From contig JALVEA010000349.1 in assembly GCA_027008665.1 (NCBI GenBank), forward strand, positions 1 to 8,461: DNA of 8,461 nt, read 5' to 3'. Position numbers and translations under genes: made by a program. The stretch is from Thiotrichaceae bacterium. GTDB lineage: Bacteria > Pseudomonadota > Gammaproteobacteria > Thiotrichales > Thiotrichaceae. Under the pieces are notes generated by a model that was not told the origin of the DNA, did not search any database, and was given only the letters and a program-made list of their open reading frames with translations. Of the stretch, positions 1-6,644 are shown one piece after another; within the stretch, counting starts at the first letter, position 1, and each line of letters begins with the position of its first letter.

Positions 1-472
1 AAGCGTAAAAGGCATTTTTGCACTCGGTGATATTATTGGTAAAGCACCTTTGACTCCCGTTGCTATTGCTGCAGGTAGGCGTTTAGGTGATCGTTTATAC
101 GGTGGAAAACCTAATAGAAAAATGTCTTATGATAATATTGCGACCGTTATGTTTACCCATCCTCCTATTGGGACTATTGGACTGAGTGAAGAAAAAGCAC
201 GCGCTGAATATCGAAATCAGGTCAAAGTGTATCAAACTAGCTTTGTTCCTTTGTATCATCAAATGACACGCAATAAAGTCAAAACGCTGATGAAGCTGAT
301 TGTATTAGGTGAAGAAGAAAAGATCATTGGTTGTCATCTTATTGGCTTAGGTGTGGATGAAATGCTACAAGGTTTTGCGGTTGCTATTCGTATGGGGGCA
401 ACTAAACAGGATTTTGATGACACCATTGCAATACATCCTGTGAGTGCTGAAGAACTAGTGACCATGAAGTGA
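1..472 (+). CDS. gor: Glutathione-disulfide reductase, C-terminal part (5' end outside window)
   Basis: Glutathione reductase is a cytosolic FAD flavoenzyme that reduces glutathione disulfide with NADPH. The open frame enters from the left edge (first full codon at position 2) and gives the last 156 residues; the family is about 450 residues long, so the N-terminal FAD domain and the redox-active Cys pair lie outside. Visible landmarks are the second FAD-binding motif FALGDIIGKAPLTPVAIAAG at the start, the interface-domain segment TVMFTHPPIGTIGL, the GVDEMLQGFAVA stretch, and the C-terminal IHPVSAEELVTM. In that last motif the His at 434-436 and the Glu five residues later match the catalytic His-Glu pair of disulfide reductases. 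The match to E. coli Gor is close throughout, which favours Gor over lipoamide dehydrogenase or soluble transhydrogenase. The stop is TGA at 470-472. The next gene lies 120 bp downstream on the same strand. Confidence 0.93.
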   Translation, partial: SVKGIFALGDIIGKAPLTPVAIAAGRRLGDRLYGGKPNRKMSYDNIATVMFTHPPIGTIGLSEEKARAEYRNQVKVYQTSFVPLYHQMTRNKVKTLMKLIVLGEEEKIIGCHLIGLGVDEMLQGFAVAIRMGATKQDFDDTIAIHPVSAEELVTMK

Positions 473-580
473 TTATTATTAGTAAATCTGTTAATTTAAC
501 GCCCTTTTAAAATAGGTAATTTCCGCTACTTTTATCGATCAAAATTTACCTTGTTCGTTAGATAGGTGGGGAATCATTAA

Positions 581-585
581 GGGAG
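581..585 (+). promoter_or_regulatory. Ribosome binding site of rapA
   Basis: GGGAG lies 7 nt before the ATG at 593. It supports that start, which also gives the expected N-terminus of RapA. The rest of the 473-592 gap is AT-rich and shows no convincing -35/-10 pair. Confidence 0.7.
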
Positions 586-592
586 CGTTTTT

Positions 593-3487
593 ATGAGTAC
601 GGATTTTCATCGCGGACAACGTTGGATTAGTAATACAGAATCTGAATTAGGTTTAGGTTTTGTAGAGAAAATTGAAGGGCGGCATGTAACTTTTGTGTTT
701 CCTGCCGCAGATGAAACGCGTGTTTATGCCTTAAATAATGCGCCATTAAGCCGTGTTAAATATCCGCTGGATGAAACAATAAAAACAGAGTCAGGTATTA
801 CTCTGACCGTCACAGACCACTTAGAGCATAATGGCTGTATTGTTTATCGAGGAATAAATGAGGCAGGTGAAGAAATTCATGTACATGAATTAGAGTTAAA
901 TAGTTTTGCTCAGTTTAGTCAACCTCAAGATCGTTTATTTGCAGGACAAATTGATAAAGATAGTTATTTCCGCCTACGCGTTGAAACACTGCAACATTTA
1001 CGCCGTCAACAAGCCTCTGATACTTATGGTCTAGCAGGTCCTAGAGTTCAATTACTTCCCCATCAATTCTATATTGCTCATCAAGTGGCTTTACGCCATG
1101 CTCCGCGCGTCTTGTTAGCGGATGAGGTTGGGTTAGGAAAAACCATTGAAGCAGGTTTGATTTTACACCAGCAACTGCTAACAGAACGGGTTAGGCGAGT
1201 CTTAATTATTGTACCTGAAACATTGATTCATCAATGGTTAGTTGAAATGTTGCGCCGTTTTAATCTGCATTTTACCATCCTAGATAAAGAGCGTTGTTTT
1301 GATATTGAAGCAGCAGAGAGTAGTAATCCCTTTGACTCGGCGCAATTGGTGCTTTGTAGCCTTTCTTTTTTGACGGAAAATCAACAACGTCTACAACAAG
1401 CAACTCAAACCAATTGGGATTTAATGATTGTTGATGAAGCACATCATCTAATGTGGAGTGAAGAGCATATTAGTAAAGAATATCAATGTATTGATACCCT
1501 CGCTCAACATATTCCAGGATTATTATTACTTACAGCAACCCCTGAACAACTGGGTATTGAAAGCCATTTCGCACGCTTACGATTATTAGATCCGAGTCGG
1601 TTTTATGATTTAAAGGTCTTTCAACAAGAGCAGGAACAGTATCGTCCTGTGAATGAATTAGTAGAAGATCTACAAGAAGATCCCAAAAAAGCACAGCAAG
1701 ATGCTGGCTTATTAACTGATTTAGAACGTTATTTAGGTAAAGACGTGATTGCAGAATTTGAACATGCAAAGGATGCAGAAGCAAGTGCTGAACATCTGAT
1801 TCAAAGTTTGTTAGATCGTCACGGTACAGGGCGTGTTTTATTTCGCAATACGCGCGATGCAGTGGCAGGTTTCCCACAAAGAAAACTCCATAGCTATCCC
1901 CTTGCCTTACCTGAAGCTTATCAATTCAATTCTAGTGATGAGCTTGATCCTGCTATTTTATTGGATCAAAAACTGCATCCAGAAAGTTTATATTTAGCAC
2001 AAGATGCATGGCTTGAATTTGATCCGCGTGTTAAATGGTTAAGCGATTGGCTTGATAATCATTGGGATGAAAAAGTGCTATTGATCTGTGCCTCTGCGGA
2101 TACTGCTTTAGCCTTGGAAGCTTATGTGCGTATGAAAAGTAGTTCAAAGGCAGCCGTTTTTCATGAGAATCTTAGTATTATAGAGCGAGATCGTGCTGCT
2201 GCTTATTTTGCAGATAAGGATGATGGTGCTAATATTTTAATCTGTTCAGAAATTGGTAGTGAAGGCAGAAATTTTCAATTTGCACATCATTTAATTCTAT
2301 TTGATCTACCGCTCAACCCTGATTTATTAGAACAACGTATTGGACGTTTGGATCGTATTGGTCAAACACAAACCATACAATTACATCTTCCTTATTTTGA
2401 AACAGGAGCGCAAGCACGTTTAGTTGATTGGTATCATATCGGCTTAAATGCCTTTTTGCATGTTTGTTCGGTTGGGCACAGTATTTTTGAACAGGTTCAG
2501 GAGCATTTAATACAAGCCTTAGTAGCTGATAATGAGGTGATAACGGATCAGCATTTTGATGATTTATTAGAGCATACTAAAACTTTGCGAGAAGATGCTA
2601 TTGAAGCGATGAAACAAGGGCGTGATCGATTATTAGAATTAAATTCATGCCATAAAGTACATGCGGCAGAGGTGGTGGATGAAGTGAATTTCTCCGCCAA
2701 TCCGCTTGGATTATCACGTTATATGGATGCTGTTTTTGATCTTTCAGGGGTTGATCAACAGTTACAAAGTGCAGACTGTATTATTATCAAACCAACGGAA
2801 CATATGCAAGATGCCCACTTCCCCGGATTATCAGAGCAAGGAATGACAGCCACGTATCAGCGCTCAACCGCATTATCGCGTGAAGATGTACACTTCCTGA
2901 CATGGGAGCATCCAATGGTCGTTGGTGCAATGGATATGGTTAGTAGTGGTGAATTTGGTAATGCAACGTTCTGTGCTATTACTTTACCAAAATCATCAAC
3001 CTTAGGACTTAATGCAGGTACTTTAATACTAGAAGCTATTTTTAGTGTCAACTGCCCTGCTCCTAAACATTTGCAAATACACCGTTATTTGCCTGTCAAT
3101 ATGGTACGTGTCGTGGTTACTAATACAGGGCTGGATTTAAGCGAGCGCCTTTCACATCAAGCATTAAATGATTTATCTAAACGGGTTCGAAAACATACTG
3201 CTAATGAAATTATTCAATATGCACGGGCAGAAATCACGGTAATGGTAGACAAAGCAAAAGCATTAGCTGAGCCTCAACAGCAAGCACTAATTGAACAAGC
3301 TCTCAATACTATGGCAGATGAAGAACATGATGATATTGAACGCCTGAAAGCACTGGCTGAAGTGAATCCTAATATTAGACAAGAAGAGATTGATCAATTA
3401 GAGCTTGATTCACAGCAACTCAAAAATTATCTATCATCAGCACAATTGAGATTAGATGCAATTAGATTAGCTTTTGTTGCGGAGTGA
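593..3487 (+). CDS. rapA: RNA polymerase-associated ATPase RapA (Swi2/Snf2 family)
   Basis: RapA (HepA) binds RNA polymerase and uses ATP hydrolysis to help recycle it after transcription. The protein is 964 residues, essentially the length of E. coli RapA (968), so it looks complete. Residues 1-107 form the N-terminal Tudor-like region, starting near MSTDFHRGQRWISNTESELG. The Snf2 ATPase follows: Walker A DEVGLGKT at 177-184, DEAH at 281-284, TATP at 314-317, and motif VI EQRIGRLDRIGQ at 580-591, whose two arginines (R585, R588) are typical of superfamily 2 arginine fingers. The remaining ~350 residues match the RapA C-terminal region. The ATG at 593 is backed by a Shine-Dalgarno. The stop lies only 7 bp from the stop of the convergent lipoprotein gene. 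No frameshift or missing motif is seen. Confidence 0.97.
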   Translation: MSTDFHRGQRWISNTESELGLGFVEKIEGRHVTFVFPAADETRVYALNNAPLSRVKYPLDETIKTESGITLTVTDHLEHNGCIVYRGINEAGEEIHVHELELNSFAQFSQPQDRLFAGQIDKDSYFRLRVETLQHLRRQQASDTYGLAGPRVQLLPHQFYIAHQVALRHAPRVLLADEVGLGKTIEAGLILHQQLLTERVRRVLIIVPETLIHQWLVEMLRRFNLHFTILDKERCFDIEAAESSNPFDSAQLVLCSLSFLTENQQRLQQATQTNWDLMIVDEAHHLMWSEEHISKEYQCIDTLAQHIPGLLLLTATPEQLGIESHFARLRLLDPSRFYDLKVFQQEQEQYRPVNELVEDLQEDPKKAQQDAGLLTDLERYLGKDVIAEFEHAKDAEASAEHLIQSLLDRHGTGRVLFRNTRDAVAGFPQRKLHSYPLALPEAYQFNSSDELDPAILLDQKLHPESLYLAQDAWLEFDPRVKWLSDWLDNHWDEKVLLICASADTALALEAYVRMKSSSKAAVFHENLSIIERDRAAAYFADKDDGANILICSEIGSEGRNFQFAHHLILFDLPLNPDLLEQRIGRLDRIGQTQTIQLHLPYFETGAQARLVDWYHIGLNAFLHVCSVGHSIFEQVQEHLIQALVADNEVITDQHFDDLLEHTKTLREDAIEAMKQGRDRLLELNSCHKVHAAEVVDEVNFSANPLGLSRYMDAVFDLSGVDQQLQSADCIIIKPTEHMQDAHFPGLSEQGMTATYQRSTALSREDVHFLTWEHPMVVGAMDMVSSGEFGNATFCAITLPKSSTLGLNAGTLILEAIFSVNCPAPKHLQIHRYLPVNMVRVVVTNTGLDLSERLSHQALNDLSKRVRKHTANEIIQYARAEITVMVDKAKALAEPQQQALIEQALNTMADEEHDDIERLKALAEVNPNIRQEEIDQLELDSQQLKNYLSSAQLRLDAIRLAFVAE

Positions 3488-3494
3488 TTGAGTG

Positions 3495-3809
3495 CTAGGT
3501 CTGAGGACAAGCATTTTTCCAATAACCGTGAACTTTAGTATCTGAACAGGCAGTACAAGCATTGGAATAGGTTTTGTTTTCTGCTGAGGGACAAGGAGTG
3601 GTGATACAGCGAACACCTGTATCCACCTTAGCACATACAGGTCTAAATTCCTGAGTACATATTTCTGAACGTGGATTTTTGCATTGACGATAAGAGCCTG
3701 TTGGTGAAACAGGCTTAGGTTTTGGATTGTTGACTAATTCGTTATCCTGACAGGCAACTAAAAGTAGCGTGATAAAAACTGCATTGACGAGCGGTAAAGA
3801 TAGGTTCAT
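3495..3809 (-). CDS. Small Cys-rich Kazal-like lipoprotein
   Basis: This 104-residue protein begins with a short lipoprotein signal peptide ending in the lipobox LVAC, so Cys20 is the predicted lipidated residue. Residue +2 is Gln rather than Asp, so by E. coli Lol rules it would go to the outer membrane. A Pro/Lys linker (27-37) leads to a domain with eight cysteines: 43, 51, 59, 68, 73, 85, 88 and 101. C51-x7-C59, the KTYSNAC segment and C85-x2-C88 follow the Kazal protease-inhibitor pattern. However, C59 and C85 are 25 residues apart instead of the usual 10, because of an insert with an extra Cys pair (C68, C73). Kazal domains often inhibit serine proteases, but inhibition is not shown here. 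The gene starts 12 bp after the transpeptidase stop with an overlapping Shine-Dalgarno, so it is probably the last gene of the cvpA-purF operon. The gene is confident; the function is not known. Confidence 0.82.
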   Translation of the reverse strand: MNLSLPLVNAVFITLLLVACQDNELVNNPKPKPVSPTGSYRQCKNPRSEICTQEFRPVCAKVDTGVRCITTPCPSAENKTYSNACTACSDTKVHGYWKNACPQT

Positions 3810-3817
3810 TTTTTAGT

Positions 3818-3829
3818 TTCCTTAAGGAA
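3818..3829 (-). promoter_or_regulatory. Ribosome binding site of the lipoprotein inside a 12-bp palindrome
   Basis: TTCCTTAAGGAA is a perfect 12-bp palindrome. On the minus strand it holds both the TAA stop of the transpeptidase (3824-3822) and the AAGGA Shine-Dalgarno of the lipoprotein, 9 nt from its ATG. The arrangement suggests translational coupling of the two genes. The palindrome may be incidental, since it follows from joining CCTTAA to AAGG. Confidence 0.6.
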
Positions 3830-4487
3830 TAATAACGGTTAACGTTCCTACAGCGACATTTTGATAAAGATGAATTACCGCCTGATTGCTCATGCGAATA
3901 CAACCATGAGAGGCAGGTTGTCCTAAACGTCCTTCCTCATCTGTGCCATGAATGTAAATATAACGCTTATGAGAATCGACTTTGCCACCTTTATTAATTC
4001 CTTTTTCAAGACCAGATAGCCAAAGAATGCGTGTGGTTACATTATCCGCTTTGCTACGTTTGCCAGGTTCTGTCAGAATTTTAGCAATTTTACCTGTGTT
4101 CACTCGCGCTTTAAAAATCGTGCCAAGCTTGGCATTAGTCCCATATTTTTGTGTAACAATATGAACTCCCCAAGGTGTTTTATTGCTCTTTGCTTGGTTG
4201 CCCATGCCAAATTCAGAGGTTGAAATCGTGTAACGTGCAATAGGCGTACCGTTATGTAGTAAATATTGTTTTTGTTCTGATGCCACAATCACAATCACAT
4301 ATTCTAAAGAGTATTGACTAAAACGGCGCGATAAATCCTGCATAATCGAATTAAAAGCAGCTTTGCTTGGTAAGGGTGTAGGGTTGGCTTTTAGCAAGTT
4401 GATGGGCAATAGATTAAGTAAACTAATGATTAGTAGCGAGATCAATAGGTGTGATTTCGGTATTTTTATGTTTCTTTGCAGCATCAC
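3822..4487 (-). CDS. Exported L,D-transpeptidase (YkuD domain)
   Basis: Enzymes of this family cross-link peptidoglycan stem peptides 3-3 or attach proteins to peptidoglycan in the periplasm. The 221-residue product has an N-terminal signal peptide: a basic stretch RNIKIPK, a hydrophobic core at about 13-32, and a likely cleavage after LLKA (34). The YkuD domain runs from about residue 60 to the end. It contains TPWGVHIV (104-111), HGT (180-182) and the catalytic SHGCIRM (193-199), with Cys196 as nucleophile and His194 beside it. No LysM or other peptidoglycan-binding domain is present. The start is GTG at 4487 or ATG at 4484. A weak AGAGA lies 8 nt before the GTG. The next Met is residue 49, which would remove the signal peptide, so the gene must start inside purF and overlaps it by 62-65 bp in another frame. 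Its substrate, and whether it forms cross-links or anchors a protein, cannot be told from sequence. Confidence 0.9.
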   Translation of the reverse strand: MMLQRNIKIPKSHLLISLLIISLLNLLPINLLKANPTPLPSKAAFNSIMQDLSRRFSQYSLEYVIVIVASEQKQYLLHNGTPIARYTISTSEFGMGNQAKSNKTPWGVHIVTQKYGTNAKLGTIFKARVNTGKIAKILTEPGKRSKADNVTTRILWLSGLEKGINKGGKVDSHKRYIYIHGTDEEGRLGQPASHGCIRMSNQAVIHLYQNVAVGTLTVIIP

Positions 4488-5928
4488 TTCGTCGTTCTCT
4501 TAGTTGCTTAAAATAATCTTCTGTTTCACCCGTAATATACTCACCGGTGAATACCGAGCAATCAAAGTGCGTAAGTTTAGGATTGCCTTCGGTAATAGAT
4601 GCAATTAAATCATCTAAGTCCTGATAGATAATTCTATCAATACCAATCAAATCGGCTACTTCAGCATCACTGCGGTTATGTGCAATTAGTTCACTGGCAG
4701 CAGGCATATCAATACCGTAAATATTAGGGTATCGGATGGCTGGGGATGCAGAGGCAAAATAAACATTTTTAGCACCTGAATCTCTCACCATTTGAACGAT
4801 TTCGCGTGAAGTAGTTCCCCTGACAATAGAATCATCGACTAACATCACATTTTTATTTTTAAATTCTAATCCAATGGGGACTAGTTTTTGGCGGACTGAT
4901 TTTTCTCGCTTTTCTTGTCCGGGCATAATAAAGGTACGTGCAATATAGCGGTTTTTAACAAAGCCTTCGCGATAAGGAACGTTTAAAGTCATCGCCATTT
5001 CTAAGGCGGAAGTACGGCTGGTATCAGGAATAGGAATAATCACATCAATATCATGATCGGCCCATTCACGTTGGACTTTTTCCGCTAATTTATGCCCCAT
5101 TCTCATGCGAGCCTTGTGAACAAAGACATCATCAATAATAGAGTCGGGGCGTGCAAAATAAACATATTCGAAAATACAACTATTATATTTAGGATTATCT
5201 GCACATTGTTTGGTATAAACTTCGCCTTTGAGGGTAATGTAGATAGCTTCTCCAGGTTCAATGTCTCTAACAATCTCATAACCTTGAGTGAGAAGGGAGA
5301 CACTTTCCGAGGCAAGTATATGACTTGTCCCATTTTTTGTTTCACGTTTGCCATAGATTAAGGGACGAATGCCATTAGGATCACGAAATCCTACTAAACC
5401 ATCACGGGTTATCATCGCAGTAATTGCATAAGCCCCTATACAGCGTTTATGTACTCCTGAGACTGCTTTAAATACATTTTCTGGACTAATACGATAAACA
5501 TCTTGTTTTTGCAATTCTTGTGCAAAAATATTGAGTAATATTTCAGAGTCTGAATCAGTATTGATATGGCGACGATCTTGGCGGAACATTTCTTTTTGTA
5601 GTTCTGCATCATTAGTAAGATTGCCATTATGTGCCATACTAATCCCATAAGGGGAATTAACATAAAAGGGTTGAGCCTCAGAGGCAGAAGAAGAGCCAGC
5701 CGTTGGGTAGCGTACATGTCCAATGCCCATATTACCTTTTAGCATAAGCATATGCTTAGAATGAAATACATTACTAATTAAACCATTATCTCGTTGACTG
5801 TAGAGTCGTTTACCATCACTGGTCATAATACCAGCGGCATCTTGTCCTCGGTGTTGCAGGACAGATAAACCATCAAAAATTGCTTGGTTAACGGGTTCTT
5901 GACTTACAATACCTATAATTCCACACAT
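4423..5928 (-). CDS. purF: Amidophosphoribosyltransferase (glutamine PRPP amidotransferase)
   Basis: PurF catalyses the first committed step of de novo purine synthesis, making 5-phosphoribosylamine from PRPP and glutamine in the cytosol. The protein is 501 residues, close to E. coli PurF. It starts MCGIIGIV, so the nucleophile Cys2 is exposed simply by Met removal. There is no propeptide, and this is the E. coli type rather than the Bacillus type. Glutaminase residues are visible: R73-Y74 in RYPTAG, N101-G102 in AHNGNLTN, and D127. The phosphoribosyltransferase half carries the PRPP motif VDDSIVRGTT (364-373). The gene follows cvpA by 14 bp, the same order as in E. coli. The last ~20 codons are shared with the start of the transpeptidase gene. 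No PurR-type operator (ACGCAAACGTTTGCGT-like) is visible upstream of cvpA, so purine control, if present, must use something else. Confidence 0.97.
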   Translation of the reverse strand: MCGIIGIVSQEPVNQAIFDGLSVLQHRGQDAAGIMTSDGKRLYSQRDNGLISNVFHSKHMLMLKGNMGIGHVRYPTAGSSSASEAQPFYVNSPYGISMAHNGNLTNDAELQKEMFRQDRRHINTDSDSEILLNIFAQELQKQDVYRISPENVFKAVSGVHKRCIGAYAITAMITRDGLVGFRDPNGIRPLIYGKRETKNGTSHILASESVSLLTQGYEIVRDIEPGEAIYITLKGEVYTKQCADNPKYNSCIFEYVYFARPDSIIDDVFVHKARMRMGHKLAEKVQREWADHDIDVIIPIPDTSRTSALEMAMTLNVPYREGFVKNRYIARTFIMPGQEKREKSVRQKLVPIGLEFKNKNVMLVDDSIVRGTTSREIVQMVRDSGAKNVYFASASPAIRYPNIYGIDMPAASELIAHNRSDAEVADLIGIDRIIYQDLDDLIASITEGNPKLTHFDCSVFTGEYITGETEDYFKQLRERRSDAAKKHKNTEITPIDLATNH

Positions 5929-5942
5929 GCTTTATTTGCTCG

Positions 5943-6473
5943 TTATGTTGCTGGGATAGTTGTTTTTTCAGGTTCGGTGGGTTTTTTCAAATATTCATCA
6001 AATTCAGGTGGAACAAATGATCTAACCCACATAGCTGATTCTTCTAGTTTAGGGACTAAGGTTGATGATTTCCATAGCGGTTTATCAGGTAAAGGAGTCA
6101 TTGCAGCCAGTATGGTTAATAAAGATAAGATTAGTGCGCCTAGAGCAATACCAAGACCTGCTCCAAAAATACGATCAATAGCACCTATACCAATAGCATG
6201 AATGGCCTTACCAAAGAGAAAGTTAATTAAAGCCCCTGCGAGTAAGACCGCAATAAAAATTAGCAAGCCTGCCACACTTTTTTGTATGAGTTCATTTGAC
6301 AAATCAAAGGGAAGTGCCTTAGCTAGCTCTCCTGAATAAGAGATGGAAAGAAAAATGGCACTTATCCATGTGACTAAGAAAATTGTCATCCAGACAAAGC
6401 CTTGCACTATACCAACTAACGCAGTTAGTAGAATAATAATAATAATGCCAATATCCAGATAATTAAAGTCCAT
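5943..6473 (-). CDS. cvpA: CvpA family inner-membrane protein
   Basis: CvpA is a small inner-membrane protein, first named for colicin V production and linked in enteric bacteria to envelope stress and bile-salt tolerance; its biochemical role is unsettled. The 176-residue sequence has four likely membrane helices at about 6-24, 28-46, 64-87 and 102-125. The conserved family segment IDRIFGAGLGIALGAL starts at residue 99. A soluble, Pro/charge-rich tail follows (about 127-176). The ATG at 6473 is preceded by AGGA (6483-6486) at 9 nt spacing, and a promoter-like pair lies just upstream. purF begins 14 bp after the TAA. This cvpA-purF coupling is widespread in gammaproteobacteria. Length is slightly above E. 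coli CvpA (about 162), owing to the tail. Confidence 0.93.
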   Translation of the reverse strand: MDFNYLDIGIIIIILLTALVGIVQGFVWMTIFLVTWISAIFLSISYSGELAKALPFDLSNELIQKSVAGLLIFIAVLLAGALINFLFGKAIHAIGIGAIDRIFGAGLGIALGALILSLLTILAAMTPLPDKPLWKSSTLVPKLEESAMWVRSFVPPEFDEYLKKPTEPEKTTIPAT

Positions 6474-6509
6474 TGATAATAATCCTAATGACGGTTTCTA
6501 AGAAAGGAT

Positions 6510-6538
6510 ATTGTAGTGATTCAGAAGCTTTCTGGCAA
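6510..6538 (-). promoter_or_regulatory. Sigma-70-like promoter of the cvpA-purF operon
   Basis: On the minus strand, TTGCCA (6538-6533) and TACAAT (6515-6510) are separated by exactly 17 bp. Four of six bases match TTGACA and five of six match TATAAT. Transcription would start near 6503, giving a leader of about 30 nt with the AGGA ribosome site of cvpA. The spacer and -35 edge contain the near-palindrome CAGAAGCTTTCTG (6522-6534), a possible operator position. The call rests on the match and position only. Confidence 0.55.
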
Positions 6539-6570
6539 TTTAGTCTTTAAAGTATTCTATGGGACATCAA

Positions 6571-6630
6571 GGACTCAGGAGTAAATAATTTATAAAATTT
6601 AACTTGATCTTATTATTTAATCCTGAGTTC
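6571..6630. repeat. 19-bp imperfect inverted repeat between dedD and cvpA
   Basis: The arms GGACTCAGGAGTAAATAAT (6571-6589) and ATTATTTAATCCTGAGTTC (6612-6630) pair at 17 of 19 positions around a 22-nt AT-rich spacer. As + strand RNA one of the two mismatches becomes a G-U pair; as minus strand RNA both stay unpaired. The repeat starts 14 bp beyond the dedD stop and ends about 32 bp upstream of the cvpA -35 hexamer. No T-run follows the stem on either strand, so it is not a standard intrinsic terminator. It could be a 3'-end stabilising hairpin for dedD mRNA, a protein binding site, or one copy of a dispersed repeat. Confidence 0.75.
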
Positions 6631-6644
6631 AAAAGTGACTAATT

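Noticed and set aside
490..500. GTTAATTTAAC palindrome between gor and rapA as an operator.
   Set aside because: Only 11 bp and almost all A/T, so expected by chance in this composition; no promoter is visible next to it.
514..551. Weak inverted repeat AGGTAATTT / AAATTTACCT after gor as a possible terminator.
   Set aside because: The stem needs a bulge, is AT-rich with a 19-nt loop, and is followed by no T-run.
1530..1877. Open frame of 115 codons on the minus strand within rapA.
   Set aside because: It lies wholly under the conserved ATPase region of RapA, has no Shine-Dalgarno I can see, and its product looks like nothing known.
3495..4487. The transpeptidase and lipoprotein as a recently transferred cassette.
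   Set aside because: Base composition and codon use look like the neighbours, and the first gene is interlocked with purF. No repeats or integrase traces border the pair.
6571..6630. The inverted repeat as an intrinsic terminator of dedD.
   Set aside because: The bases after the stem on the minus strand are TTGATGTCCC, with no U-tract, and the spacer is long. Kept as a repeat of unknown role.
6474..6644. PurR operator for purF control.
   Set aside because: No sequence resembling ACGCAAACGTTTGCGT was found in the gap upstream of cvpA.
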